From NCBI GenBank assembly GCA_964439835.1, contig CAYTPQ010000011.1:1-64000 (forward strand): a DNA stretch of 64,000 nucleotides, given 5' to 3'. The notes below the pieces were generated by a model that did no database searches, was not told where the DNA came from, and saw nothing but the letters and a program-made list of their open reading frames with translations. This DNA comes from JAGNLM01 sp964439835 (GTDB lineage: Bacteria > Pseudomonadota > Gammaproteobacteria > JAABTG01). Of the stretch, positions 10,385 through 22,859 are shown piece after piece; position 1 is the first letter of the stretch; each line of letters opens with the position of its first letter. The position numbers and the translations under genes were made by a program.

Positions 10385-10688
10385 ATGAAGCCCTGCACTG
10401 GCAGTGGACGGGCGGGGGGTAACCTGGGGACGGACCTGTGGACAAGTCCCTCTGCGCGAGGCGTGGCGCGGGTGTGGAGGGGACCCGATCGAGGCGGTGC
10501 GACGACGGCCGGCGGGCAAGGCCGGGGTGCCTGATTTCGGGAGGGCGGAGTGGGTCGCCTGCGGGGCCAGGCCCTGGCCCATCACGCCGGACGGAGCCGG
10601 GCTGCAGGCACTGTCCGGGCGCAGGCCGGGACAGACCGGCGAGTCACCCGGCGTGCGCCGGCAGGACGGAGAGTGGCTCGCCGAGCCC
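10385..10688. other. Intergenic region between nrdA regulatory sites and the Crp/Fnr gene
   Basis: I see no convincing gene here. A TGTGGACAA at 10437-10445 is one mismatch from a DnaA box, a weak but relevant hit since DnaA affects nrdAB in E. coli. The rest is GC-rich sequence without clear hairpins or a supported reading frame. Confidence 0.4.
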
Positions 10689-11441
10689 CTAAAGCAGGGG
10701 ACGGCGGCTGAACGGCTCGGGGCGGAAGCCGGTCATCTCGACCAGGGCGGGGCGGTTCAGAATGCGCAGCAGCCCGCCCCGCAGGACCACCAGTCCCGCC
10801 TCGCGCAGCGCGCGCAGCGTGCGATTGACGTGGATGGTGGTGAGCCCGAGGGCGTCGGCGATGTGCTCCTGTTTGAGCGGCACCGGGATCCCGGCGCGCT
10901 CGTCGACCGGGCCCCGCGCGCTCAGCCGGTGGTGGATCTCGAGGAAGAGCTGTGCGATCCGCTCCTTGGCGGGACGCCGACCGAGGCTGGTCAGGTGGTC
11001 GTGGGCGATGGCCTCGTCCCGGGAGGTGATCCAGGCCATCTGGATCGCGAGCACCGTGTGCTCGCCGAACATCTCCATCAGCGCCTCGCGCTTGAACACG
11101 CAGACGCGGGCCGCGGTGAGGGCCTGGGCGGAATGGAGGATGGGGCCCTCGGGGTCCGGCTGGAAGCCGATGAAGTCCCCGGGCAGGGCGAACCGCAACA
11201 CCTGGCGGCGGCCGTCGCTCAGGGTCCGGTGCAGCATCACCCAGCCCTGAAACACCGTGAAGCTCTCGTCGAGCCGGGAATCCTGGGTGTAAATGAGGCC
11301 GCCGGCCGGTATCTCCCGCTGCTCTAGCCGGTGCGCCTGCATCGTCTCCAGGTGCGCCGTGGCGAGGGGCTCGAACAGCGCCAGCCTCCGCACCGGGCAC
11401 TCGATGCAGGCCGTGGGGTTCGGTGAGGGAGTGCCGATCAT
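10689..11441 (-). CDS. Crp/Fnr-family transcriptional regulator
   Basis: A 250-residue regulator with an N-terminal cNMP-type beta-roll (about residues 20-140), a dimer helix, and a C-terminal winged helix-turn-helix in I-P-V-P-L-K-Q-E-H-I-A-D-A-L-G-L followed by V-N-R-T-L-R-A-L. The N-terminus has C-I-E-C (residues 12 and 15) and a third Cys at 114. E. coli FNR uses four cysteines (three N-terminal plus one internal) to bind its iron-sulfur cluster, so the set here is incomplete by that standard. I placed the start at 11441, where the family begins; an in-frame ATG at 11498 would add 19 residues. It is divergent from the next gene. The ligand and target genes are unknown. Confidence 0.85.
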   Translation of the reverse strand: MIGTPSPNPTACIECPVRRLALFEPLATAHLETMQAHRLEQREIPAGGLIYTQDSRLDESFTVFQGWVMLHRTLSDGRRQVLRFALPGDFIGFQPDPEGPILHSAQALTAARVCVFKREALMEMFGEHTVLAIQMAWITSRDEAIAHDHLTSLGRRPAKERIAQLFLEIHHRLSARGPVDERAGIPVPLKQEHIADALGLTTIHVNRTLRALREAGLVVLRGGLLRILNRPALVEMTGFRPEPFSRRPLL

Positions 11442-11571
11442 GAAAGCGCTTTCCGTCGAGTGCCCGAACGGGACCACGGCGTATGCCGCCGATTTCACGG
11501 CAGGATACTTGCCCCGGTCGCAGCCGACAAGGCTCTGGACCGGCCGCCGTTAACCGCGACGCTGCTGGCGT

Positions 11572-11600
11572 TTGGGGCAGCCGCGGCTGTCCGCTACAAT
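11572..11600 (+). promoter_or_regulatory. Candidate promoter of the 11637 gene
   Basis: TTGGGG (11572-11577), 17-bp spacer, TACAAT (11595-11600). The -10 is good and the -35 weak. A start near 11607 would give a 30-base leader before the ATG at 11637. Confidence 0.4.
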
Positions 11601-11636
11601 TGCGCCTGCGGCTCACGCCCCATCCGGCGCTTCCTC

Positions 11637-12116
11637 ATGGTGACGCAACTTGACGGACAGCAGGCAGCGGGCCTGCCGGTGGAGTCGACCGGCCCCGAAT
11701 ATCTGCGTGCCTACCGCGGTCGCCTTGTCGGCGTGATGCGCTGGCCCGAGTTGGACCGGCTGTGGGAACAGCTGCGGGCGTCGCCGGTGGGGTGGTACGT
11801 GTACGCCGTCGGTGAGCCGCCACCCGTGGCGGTGGCAACGCCCGAGCGCCTTGCGGAATTCGTCGAGGCGTTGGACCGGCTGCTCCGCGAGGAGCACGAC
11901 GAGGACTACTGTGGCATCGTTTACGTGGACGACCGGGAGTGGCCGTCCTTCGTCAAGATCTACGACCCCAGCAACCTGGGGGCGGTCTGTGGGACCACCG
12001 GCGTGCCGACGCTTCCGGGTTGGACCCTCTCGCGAGTCCCGCCCGTTGATCTGCAGGTTGCCTTTGCGCCGCCCGCTGGTCGCCGCCGTTGGTGGCGCCG
12101 CCTCTTCGGTGATTGA
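11637..12116 (+). CDS. Hypothetical protein of 159 residues
   Basis: I do not recognise this family. The protein is acidic and soluble in its middle, with W-Y-V-Y-A-V-G-E-P-P near residue 50, a helix R-L-A-E-F-V-E-A-L-D-R-L-L-R, and Y-C-G-I-V-Y-V-D-D followed by P-S-F-V-K-I-Y-D-P-S-N-L-G. It ends in a basic tail rich in Arg and Trp (R-R-R-W-W-R-R-L-F). The ordered composition, the promoter upstream and a stop well before metH support a real gene. Its frame stays open upstream to 11460, but codons before 11637 look like intergenic sequence. It may be co-transcribed with metH, 53 bp downstream. Confidence 0.6.
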   Translation: MVTQLDGQQAAGLPVESTGPEYLRAYRGRLVGVMRWPELDRLWEQLRASPVGWYVYAVGEPPPVAVATPERLAEFVEALDRLLREEHDEDYCGIVYVDDREWPSFVKIYDPSNLGAVCGTTGVPTLPGWTLSRVPPVDLQVAFAPPAGRRRWWRRLFGD

Positions 12117-12169
12117 GCTCTACCCCTCGCTAGCGAGACTGCGCAGGCGGCGAGTCTGCGGCCTGTCGG

Positions 12170-15868
<3,699 letters not shown>

Positions 15869-15959
15869 GGAAACTCCCCGTCACGCCGACTGTCGCAATG
15901 AACAACAGTGGCGCGCCTTGGCGCGCCGTCACCATCCGTTCGGTCCGTCTGGTGCCGTC

Positions 15960-18137
15960 ATGCAGAGTCCGTCCGCGCTGCCCCGCCGCGCTCGTTGGTT
16001 GTTGGGTCTCCTCGCGCTAGTTCTGCTCGCGCCGCTGCCGGCGGCCGCCGAGCTCCCCGCGCTCGCCCCGACCGCGAGTCAGGTCAAGGCCACCGGACTC
16101 ATCACCCGCATCATCGACAAGCAGCACTACCTCGACGTCTCGCTCGACGACGCCTTCTCGTCCCGGGTCTTCGATCGCTACCTGGAGAGCCTAGACCCGA
16201 GCCGCAGCTACCTGATGGCCGAGGACGTGGCGCGGCTGTCTCGCTACCGGGGAAAGCTGGACGACGCCCTGCGCCAGGCCCGCCTGGACGCCGCCTACCA
16301 GATCTTCGCGGTCTACCGCACCCGGCTCGCCGAGCGCGGCCGTCACGCCCTCGCGCTCCTCGACGGTCCGTTTGACTTCTCGCGGGACGAGGACTTTCGG
16401 GTCGACCGCAAGAGCGCGCCGTGGCCGCGGGACCGCAAGGAGCTGGACGAGATCTGGCGTCAGCGCGTCAAGAACGACGTGCTCAACCTGATGCTGAACG
16501 GCCGAACCCAGCAGGAGGCGGTCCGTACCCTGAAGCGGCGTTACGAGGGCCTGGTGCGGCGTGCCGAGCAATTTAACGCCGAGGACGTGTTCCAGGTCTT
16601 CATGAACGCCTACGCGGGCAGCATCGAGCCGCACACGGCGTACCTCTCGCCGCGCAACTCGGAGAACTTCCAGATCCAGTTGAGCCTGTCCCTGGAGGGC
16701 ATCGGGGCGGCGCTGCAGAACGAGGACGACTACACGGTCGTCCAGCGCATCATCCCCGGCGGGCCGGCCAGCCTCAGCGGACAGCTACAGGCCCAGGATC
16801 GGATCACGGCCGTGGGTCAGGGGCCTCACGGCCTGCTGGTCGACGTGGTTGGATGGCGCCTCGACGACGTCGTCGACCTGATCCGGGGTCCGAAGGGCTC
16901 CACGGTACGCCTGGAGGTGTTGCCCAAGGGCGCCCCGGACAGCGGGCCGCGCAAGGTCGTGACCCTGGTCCGGGAACGGGTCCGCCTGGAGGAGCAGGCG
17001 GCCAAGCGCTCGATCATCGAGGTGTTCGGACCCTACGGGGCGCCGCGGCGCATCGGCGTGATCGACATCCCGACCTTCTATCTGGACGCGCCGGCCCGCG
17101 CCCGCGGCGAGAGCGACTACCGCAGCACCGCCCGCGACGTGGCGCGGTTGCTGGCCGAGCTGTCCCAGGAGCGCGTCGACGGCGTCGTGCTCGACCTGCG
17201 CGGGGACGGTGGCGGGGCACTCAGCGAGGCGATCGAGCTCACGGGGCTGTTCATCCCCACGGGGCCGGTGGTCCAGGTCCGCGACGCGACCGGCAAGATC
17301 CAGGTCCTGGAGGACACCGACTCGACCGTCGCCTACCGGGGGCCGCTGGCCGTGCTCGTCGACCGGCAGAGCGCCTCGGCCTCCGAGATCGTGGCCGCGG
17401 CCCTGCAGGACTACGGCCGCGCCATCGTCGTCGGCGAGCCGACCTTCGGCAAGGGTACGGTACAGAGCTTGTTGGACCTGTCGCGCATCGCCCGTGGGGC
17501 GCCGGGGGAGCTGGGGCAACTCAAGACGACGGTGGCCCAGTTCTTCCGGGTCAACGGCAGCAGCACCCAGCACCGGGGCGTGGTCCCGGACCTGACGTTC
17601 CCGGCCGCCTTCGACGCCGGGGAAGACGGGGAGCGGTCCCTCAGCAACGCCATCCCCTGGGCGCAGGTGGAGGCCGCGCGTTACCGGGCCGGCGCCGACC
17701 TGGCCTCGCTGATGCCGTCCGTGCGCGCGCGGCACCAGGTCAGGGCGGGGGTCGACCCGGGTTTTCAGTGGCTGCTAGAAGAGGCCGCGGCTCAGCGCGC
17801 GGTGTCCACCCGTTCGACGACCTCTCTCGCGGAAACCCGCCGGAGGGCCGAGCGTGAGGCGGAGCAGCGCGGGCGGGCCGAGCGCGAGGGGCGTTTCCGC
17901 GCCGCCCGCGGCCTGCCGCCGCGGAAGTCAGGTGACGTCGAGGCCGCGGAGTCCGCAGGTCAGGAGAACCCGGAGGAAGACGTCTGGCTGGTCGAGGCCG
18001 CGCACGTCTTGGCGGACCTCGTGGACCTGGCGCAGGACGCCCCCCACCTGCACACCGCGAGCGGCGGCAGTCAGGAGGCCCTCAACAAACCCTGCGTCGC
18101 CGAGCCCTGCGTAAGTTCGCCGGGCCAGTACCGCTGA
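15960..18137 (+). CDS. prc: Tail-specific periplasmic protease (Prc/CtpA type)
   Basis: A 725-residue C-terminal processing protease. A signal peptide (residues 1-30: basic R-R-A-R then a long hydrophobic stretch ending A-A-A) sends it to the periplasm. The order is N-terminal helical domain, PDZ domain (about 235-330, with S-L-E-G-I-G-A and V-V-Q-R-I-I-P-G-G-P-A) and S41 protease domain. The catalytic Ser lies in Q-S-A-S-A-S-E-I near residue 473 and the catalytic Lys in F-G-K-G-T-V-Q near 497, the Ser-Lys dyad of the family. The last 100 residues are Arg/Glu-rich and then carry two Cys. The frame is open upstream to 15855, but the signal peptide fixes the start at 15960. The gene converges on pbpG. 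Confidence 0.93.
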   Translation: MQSPSALPRRARWLLGLLALVLLAPLPAAAELPALAPTASQVKATGLITRIIDKQHYLDVSLDDAFSSRVFDRYLESLDPSRSYLMAEDVARLSRYRGKLDDALRQARLDAAYQIFAVYRTRLAERGRHALALLDGPFDFSRDEDFRVDRKSAPWPRDRKELDEIWRQRVKNDVLNLMLNGRTQQEAVRTLKRRYEGLVRRAEQFNAEDVFQVFMNAYAGSIEPHTAYLSPRNSENFQIQLSLSLEGIGAALQNEDDYTVVQRIIPGGPASLSGQLQAQDRITAVGQGPHGLLVDVVGWRLDDVVDLIRGPKGSTVRLEVLPKGAPDSGPRKVVTLVRERVRLEEQAAKRSIIEVFGPYGAPRRIGVIDIPTFYLDAPARARGESDYRSTARDVARLLAELSQERVDGVVLDLRGDGGGALSEAIELTGLFIPTGPVVQVRDATGKIQVLEDTDSTVAYRGPLAVLVDRQSASASEIVAAALQDYGRAIVVGEPTFGKGTVQSLLDLSRIARGAPGELGQLKTTVAQFFRVNGSSTQHRGVVPDLTFPAAFDAGEDGERSLSNAIPWAQVEAARYRAGADLASLMPSVRARHQVRAGVDPGFQWLLEEAAAQRAVSTRSTTSLAETRRRAEREAEQRGRAEREGRFRAARGLPPRKSGDVEAAESAGQENPEEDVWLVEAAHVLADLVDLAQDAPHLHTASGGSQEALNKPCVAEPCVSSPGQYR

Positions 18138-18155
18138 CGCGTCGTCGCCCGCGGT

Positions 18156-19340
18156 TTAGCCGAGGCCGCGACTGGCCGGCTCGGCGCGTGCCGAGGAGAT
18201 TTGCCGGCGCTGCAACCAGTCCCGAAGCCGCACCACGTCTGCAAATGGGGTGTAGCGCCCATCCCCGTTCAGCAACACGATGAGCAGCGGTCGCTCGGCG
18301 ATGTCGGCCTGCATCACCAGGCAGCGCCCGGCCTCGTTGATGTAGCCCGTCTTACTCAGCCCGATGTCCCAGCTCTGGGCCCGGATCAGGCGGTTGGTGT
18401 TGCGGAACTCCAGGCTGCCGGGCTCCCTTGGCAGCGCCAGGGTGTACTGCGGCGTGGTCGTCACCTGGCGGATCGTCGGGTAGCCGTACGCCGCGCGCAC
18501 CATCCGCACCAGGTCCTGGGCCGTGGAGCTGTTTCCGGGGTTCAGGCCGGTCGGGTCCTCGAAACGGCTGTCGAGCATGCCGAGGGAGCGGGCCTTGCGG
18601 TTCATGGCCTCCACGAAGGCGGGTTTGCCCCCCGGGTAGTTGCGTCCAAGGGCCGAGGCCGCCCGGTTGTCGGAGGACACCAGTGCGAGGTACAGCAGCT
18701 CGTGGCGGGAGAGGGTGGTGCCGAGCGGGAGGCGGGAACGCGAGCCCTTGAGCCAGTCGACGTCGTCCTCGTTGACCTCGACCTCCTCGTCCAGGGGGAG
18801 GCGGGCGTCGAGGACCACCATTGCGGTCATCAGCTTCGTGATCGAGGCGATGGGCAGGCGCGCTTCGCTGTTCTTCTCGTAGACCACCGCGTTTTCTCGC
18901 TCGTCTACGATCAGCGCCGAGCCGGAGGCCAGGTGCAGATGTCCGGAGGCGGGTGCGGCCTCGGGGGCGTGCTCAAACGCCTGCGTCTTCGGGCGCGCCG
19001 CGATACGGGTGACCTCGGCCTTCGCGCGCATCGTGGTTGCCTTCGCCGGACCATTGCTGGCGAGCCGCGGGCGGGACACGCGCGGTCGCGACGTGGCCTG
19101 CGCCGCGGAACGCGCGGGGGCGGTCTTGGCCCCCGGCGCTTTCCCCCCTGATACCTTTGCTGCCGGCGGTCTGGCGAGCCGGGGTTGGCTGGCGGTGGTT
19201 CTGCTGCCGGCGCGGGACGGTTTGCTCGGGGCGGCAGCCGCGCTCTTCTCCGCCGAGGCGGTCTTGGGGGCGGAGGGGGCTCCGAGTACCGGCCCGCTCG
19301 CGATAAGAAGGACGCTCAGGGTGAATGCCAGCGCTCGCAC
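18156..19340 (-). CDS. pbpG: D-Ala-D-Ala endopeptidase, PBP7 type
   Basis: A 394-residue serine peptidase of the S11 family, which cuts D-Ala-mDAP crosslinks in peptidoglycan. A signal peptide (1-21) is followed by an unusually long Ala/Pro/Lys/Ser-rich linker (residues 22-130), probably a periplasmic tether. The catalytic domain then shows all three motifs: S-I-T-K (nucleophile Ser), S-S-D-N, and K-T-G in L-S-K-T-G-Y-I-N-E-A-G-R. The start is GTG. PBP7 itself is nearer 310 residues; the linker accounts for the extra length. It converges with prc with 18 bp between the stops; both act in the periplasm. Confidence 0.9.
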   Translation of the reverse strand: MRALAFTLSVLLIASGPVLGAPSAPKTASAEKSAAAAPSKPSRAGSRTTASQPRLARPPAAKVSGGKAPGAKTAPARSAAQATSRPRVSRPRLASNGPAKATTMRAKAEVTRIAARPKTQAFEHAPEAAPASGHLHLASGSALIVDERENAVVYEKNSEARLPIASITKLMTAMVVLDARLPLDEEVEVNEDDVDWLKGSRSRLPLGTTLSRHELLYLALVSSDNRAASALGRNYPGGKPAFVEAMNRKARSLGMLDSRFEDPTGLNPGNSSTAQDLVRMVRAAYGYPTIRQVTTTPQYTLALPREPGSLEFRNTNRLIRAQSWDIGLSKTGYINEAGRCLVMQADIAERPLLIVLLNGDGRYTPFADVVRLRDWLQRRQISSARAEPASRGLG

Positions 19341-19433
19341 GTTCGTGTCCCTCCCTTGCCCACGCCGCCTGCCGGCCCCAGGGGGCTTAGACCAATAGTA
19401 TAAGGGCTTACCTGCCGACCCTCATAGGCTGTC

Positions 19434-21770
19434 TCAAGTATTGCCCTGTCGGCGGCGATGTTCCAGTGCCTCCCGCTCACGCTGCAGCGCCTCCCGCAGG
19501 GCCCGCGGCACCAGCGCCCGGTCCCCTTCCTCGTCCGGCGACGCGGCCGCGCCTGGTACGTCGGGGCCTCGGCTGACCGCCTGCTCCGCGAGCCGGACCG
19601 CGGCCTCTTGTTGCCGGAGCGCCTCGGCCAGGGCCTCTCGGGCCTGGGCCAGCTCGGCGCTCAGACGGTCGCGATCGGACTGGAGCGCCGCCTCCCGCTG
19701 GCCGGCCAGCCGATCGTGGACCTCCAGCTCCTCCCTCAGGCGCCGTGCGGACTCGGCCTCGGCGGCCGCGTTCTCGTCGTGGCGCTCGCGTGACAGCTCG
19801 GCCAGCCGGCACTCGGCGTTCGCGCGGGCCCTCGACTCATCCTTGGCGTGCCGCTGGGCCTCTTCGGCGGCCGACCGCCAACGCTCGCCCTCCAGTTCGG
19901 CGTGCGCGAGTGCCTCCCGCAGGCCTGCCTGGGCCGCCTCGCTCCGGTCCAGTCGCTCGTTGAGACCTGCGGCCTCCACGAGCGCCGCCTCCAGACGGCC
20001 GGTGGCAGCGGCGAGCTCGCCCTCGCTCAGGCGCAGGCGCTCGCGGGTGCGCGCGAGGTCCCCCTCCGTGCGCTCATTCAGCAGCCGCAGGGCGTCGGCG
20101 TCCGCCTCCACCCTCGCCTGCCGCTCCCGCAGCCGGTCGAGCTCCGACTCCAGGGCCTGGTTCCTGGACTCCGCCTCCGACAGCGACCGGGCGTGCCTGG
20201 CGAGGTCGGCCTCCCGGCGGCTCGACTCCTCGGCGAGGCGCCGGCCGAGCGCCGCCAGCTCGGCGTCCCGGGCCACTGCCTGCTCGGCCGCGTTGGCGGT
20301 GATGCGCTCCTCGTAGCGCGCAACCTCGAGCTGGTAGAGCTCGCGCTCGCGGACCAGGGCTGCGGCGTGCTCGCGGTTCAGGCCCTGAAGCTCTTCGACC
20401 CTCGCCTGCAGGCGCGCCACTTCGGCGGTGTGCCGATCGCGCGCCTCGCGCAGGCGGGTCTCTCCCAGCTCCAGCAACGCGCGTAGCCGCCCCATCTCGT
20501 CCCGGTGCCGGGCGATCTCCGAACGCCGTGCGGACTGCTCCTCCGCAAGCCGGCGCTCGAGCTGCCCGGCGAGCGCGCGTAACGGCGCCCCCTCGTGCTG
20601 GGGCGCGGGCGGGGGGCGGGGGACGGCGAAGTCCGGTAGAGACGGCGAGGTCAGCGGCTCGGCGGGCGCCGGCACGCGCGCGGGCCCCTCGCTACTGGGG
20701 GCCTCGGCGGCCTGGGCGGGTTCCGCCGTGGGCGCCGGGCCGATCCCGCCCGCGACGTGGCGCGCATCCAGGCCGCGCTGGGTCAAGAGGAACGCGCCGA
20801 CCGCGCTTCGGCGCCCGTCGTCGCAGTAGACGAGATACGTCCGGTGGGGATCGAGTCGCCCGGCGTGTAGGCGCAGGGCATTCAGCGGCAGGTTCAGACT
20901 TCCCGGGATCGCGTGCGTCCCGTGCTCGTCCGGAAAGCGCACATCCACCCAGAGGGCACCATGCCGGGCGAGCTCGTCCGCGTCGGGGCGACTGACCTCG
21001 GTGAGGGCGGGCCTGCGGATGATCTCGATGAACTCGTCCCGCGACAGCCGCAGCAGGCGTCCGTCGGTCCGCATGGTCACGGTCGCGTTGCGAGGCGCGT
21101 CGCCGATCAGCGCCTCCTCGCCGAAGCTGTCGCCCTCGCCGAGCTCGGCCAGGGTCACCTCGCTGCCGGAGGCCGTACGCCGGCTCACCTGGCAGCGGCC
21201 GGTGACGACGACGTAGAAGTAGTCTCCCGGGTCGCCTTGACGCACGACGACCTCGCCGGCCTCGACCTCGACGCGCTCGACCGCCGTGAAGAGGCGCTGC
21301 AGGCTGACCGCAGGCACCCGCGCGAAGAGGGCGGACTTGAGGAGCCGGGTCATCCAATCGGCGGACTCGGTCGCCTCCAGGTCCCCGACCTCCAGGGGCA
21401 CGGTCCGCTGCGCCGAGCTCGCGGGATCGGCAACCACTCGCTCGAGCGTCCTGCGGTCGAGACAGAGCACCGTGACCTCGGACTCTGCCCGCGCCGTGTA
21501 CGGCCGCGGCTGGAGGTGCGCCAGGGCGTAGCGGGCCTCGTCGGTGCCGGCGGCGACCCGCTTGACGCGCCGGTCGTCGGCGTAGAGCGAGATCTGGCCC
21601 TGCAGCAGGTAGAGGGTGAGCTCGTCCCGGTCGCCCTGGCGGAACAGCTGGTCGCCGCGCTGGAACTGACGGACGCTGGCCTTCTCCAGCACCTCCCGCC
21701 GGCGCTCGGGCGGGAGGCCGGTCAGAGGCACCAGGTCCGGAAGGGGTCCGTCGGAGTCGCGATAGGGCAC
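19434..21770 (-). CDS. Protein with two cNMP-binding domains, a rhodanese domain and a long coiled coil
   Basis: A 778-residue multidomain protein. Residues 15-125 form a diverged cNMP-type beta-roll without a phosphate cassette. Residues 145-255 form a second roll with a complete cassette, F-G-E-E-A-L-I-G-D-A-P-R-N-A-T-V (Glu218, Arg227), like that of cAMP/cGMP-binding PKA domains. Residues 258-342 form a rhodanese domain with Cys316 in Y-C-D-D-G-R-R-S-A, so it may carry or transfer sulfane sulfur. A Pro-rich hinge follows, then a Glu/Arg/Ala/Leu-rich coiled coil from about 395 to 770. No signal peptide or membrane helix is seen, so it is probably cytoplasmic. It could couple cyclic-nucleotide level to sulfur chemistry or to assembly of a filament or scaffold. 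Function is not known to me. The start is GTG at 21770. Confidence 0.8.
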   Translation of the reverse strand: MPYRDSDGPLPDLVPLTGLPPERRREVLEKASVRQFQRGDQLFRQGDRDELTLYLLQGQISLYADDRRVKRVAAGTDEARYALAHLQPRPYTARAESEVTVLCLDRRTLERVVADPASSAQRTVPLEVGDLEATESADWMTRLLKSALFARVPAVSLQRLFTAVERVEVEAGEVVVRQGDPGDYFYVVVTGRCQVSRRTASGSEVTLAELGEGDSFGEEALIGDAPRNATVTMRTDGRLLRLSRDEFIEIIRRPALTEVSRPDADELARHGALWVDVRFPDEHGTHAIPGSLNLPLNALRLHAGRLDPHRTYLVYCDDGRRSAVGAFLLTQRGLDARHVAGGIGPAPTAEPAQAAEAPSSEGPARVPAPAEPLTSPSLPDFAVPRPPPAPQHEGAPLRALAGQLERRLAEEQSARRSEIARHRDEMGRLRALLELGETRLREARDRHTAEVARLQARVEELQGLNREHAAALVRERELYQLEVARYEERITANAAEQAVARDAELAALGRRLAEESSRREADLARHARSLSEAESRNQALESELDRLRERQARVEADADALRLLNERTEGDLARTRERLRLSEGELAAATGRLEAALVEAAGLNERLDRSEAAQAGLREALAHAELEGERWRSAAEEAQRHAKDESRARANAECRLAELSRERHDENAAAEAESARRLREELEVHDRLAGQREAALQSDRDRLSAELAQAREALAEALRQQEAAVRLAEQAVSRGPDVPGAAASPDEEGDRALVPRALREALQREREALEHRRRQGNT

Positions 21771-22050
21771 GGGGTCGGTCGGTCGAGGTCGTGGGGGCGG
21801 CGTCTCGTCTGCCGGCCCGGGCAGTCCTCACGTTATCGGATATCCGGGGCGAGTCTTCAGGACGGAGACCGCAGTTGGAGGGTCTAGGGTCTGGCGAGAC
21901 GCGCTCATTCGTCCGACAATAAGCGGCGCGGCGCGGCAAGATACAAAGGTTTTATGGGTGCTGCTGTCCCATCAGTGTATTCTATTGTGCTGATACGGCG
22001 GGCAGTCCCTCGTCCCTTACCCGAAAGACCAACGCCCCGGAGGTGCAGCC

Positions 22051-22281
22051 ATGAGCGACAATGAGGCTCTCATCAAGGAGCGCGCCCAGCTCATCCAGAA
22101 GATGCTGGAGATGCAGAAGAAGTTCATCGAGATCGAGCACGCCACGGGGGTCGACCCAAAAGATTACTACGCGCCGGAGAGCGGCACGTACCTGGACGAG
22201 TACCGCCGTGAGTACAACAACCTCGCGATGCGGGTGAACAAGCTCGCCCATCAGATCAAGGAGTCCGGTCACATCCACTGA
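22051..22281 (+). CDS. Small helical protein of 76 residues
   Basis: A short, charged, mostly helical protein. The N-terminal half (M-S-D-N-E-A-L-I-K-E-R-A-Q-L-I then Q-K-M-L-E-M-Q-K-K-F) looks like a coiled-coil helix. The centre has D-P-K-D-Y-Y-A-P-E and the end K-L-A-H-Q-I-K-E-S-G-H-I-H. A strong ribosome binding site, GGAGGT, precedes the ATG by 8 bases, and codon use matches neighbouring genes. I do not recognise a family. It is divergent from the cNMP/rhodanese/coiled-coil gene, 280 bp away, so they could share a control region. A GC-rich hairpin follows the stop. Confidence 0.75.
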   Translation: MSDNEALIKERAQLIQKMLEMQKKFIEIEHATGVDPKDYYAPESGTYLDEYRREYNNLAMRVNKLAHQIKESGHIH

Positions 22282-22289
22282 CCGGCGCA

Positions 22290-22322
22290 CCCCGCGCCAC
22301 CGCTCCTGGCGGCGGCGCGGGG
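22290..22322. terminator. GC-rich hairpin between convergent genes
   Basis: CCCCGCGCC (22290-22298) pairs with GGCGCGGGG (22314-22322). It sits just past the 22051 gene and before the end of the convergent 22347 gene. No T-run follows, so rho-independent termination is only a suggestion. Confidence 0.45.
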
Positions 22323-22346
22323 GGCAGTGCCCTCCGCTCCCCGCGC

Positions 22347-22859
22347 CTAACGGCGCCCGATCAGTCGCGCTCCCCGCCGCCACAGCGCGGCCAGCCACGC
22401 CCCCACGCCGCGCCGCTCGAGGCCGGCCAAGCGCTGGTTCATCTCCCGCAGCGTGTAGACGATGATCTCGTCGTAGCTGATCGGTTTCTCCGTCGGGGCC
22501 TCCATCGCGCGGGTCGCGCGCGCCACCCATTCGTCCGGCGAGACTCGCGCTGCCCGCGCCGCAGCGACGATCGCCCGCTGCACGTCCTCGGCGATCAGCG
22601 CCGGCACCGCGCGCGGCAATGCCTCCACTGCCTTCGCCTCGGCCCCGGCGGGTGCGGCGGCTGCCGTCTTCGCCGCGGCCAGCTGCTCCCGCGGCGGGCC
22701 CAGCCGCGTTACCGCGCTGGGTCGCTCCCGGGCGATCGCCGGCTTGAGCTTGATGGGCTTCTGCGGCCGCTGACTGTAGTCTCGCGTACGCCTGACGGCC
22801 GGTGCCGGCGCTTCACTGCCACGGGCCTCTGCGTGCTCGGCGGATTTCTCGGTCGGCAA
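22347..22859 (-). CDS. Hypothetical protein of 170 residues
   Basis: I do not recognise this protein. The first 75 residues are a low-complexity Ala/Pro/Arg/Lys-rich stretch. The second half is more ordered: L-I-A-E-D-V-Q-R-A-I-V-A-A-A-R, then V-S-P-D-E-W-V-A-R-A-T-R-A-M, P-I-S-Y-D-E-I-I-V-Y-T-L-R-E-M-N-Q-R-L-A-G-L-E, and a Trp/Arg-rich basic tail (W-L-A-A-L-W-R-R-G-A-R-L-I-G-R-R). No signal peptide or membrane helix is clear, though the tail could touch a membrane. It converges with the 76-residue gene. Since the N-terminus is low complexity, the start codon is uncertain. Confidence 0.55.
   Translation of the reverse strand: MPTEKSAEHAEARGSEAPAPAVRRTRDYSQRPQKPIKLKPAIARERPSAVTRLGPPREQLAAAKTAAAAPAGAEAKAVEALPRAVPALIAEDVQRAIVAAARAARVSPDEWVARATRAMEAPTEKPISYDEIIVYTLREMNQRLAGLERRGVGAWLAALWRRGARLIGRR

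Noticed and set aside
10437..10445. DnaA box upstream of nrdA
   Set aside because: TGTGGACAA is one mismatch from consensus and single; in GC-rich DNA this is not enough to call a site.
10340..10585. Small minus-strand frame of 81 codons between nrdA and the Crp/Fnr gene
   Set aside because: It overlaps the nrdAB regulatory sites, lacks a ribosome binding site and has no recognisable pattern.
12117..12169. A cobalamin riboswitch before metH
   Set aside because: The gap is only 53 bp and has none of the conserved blocks that are clear upstream of btuB.
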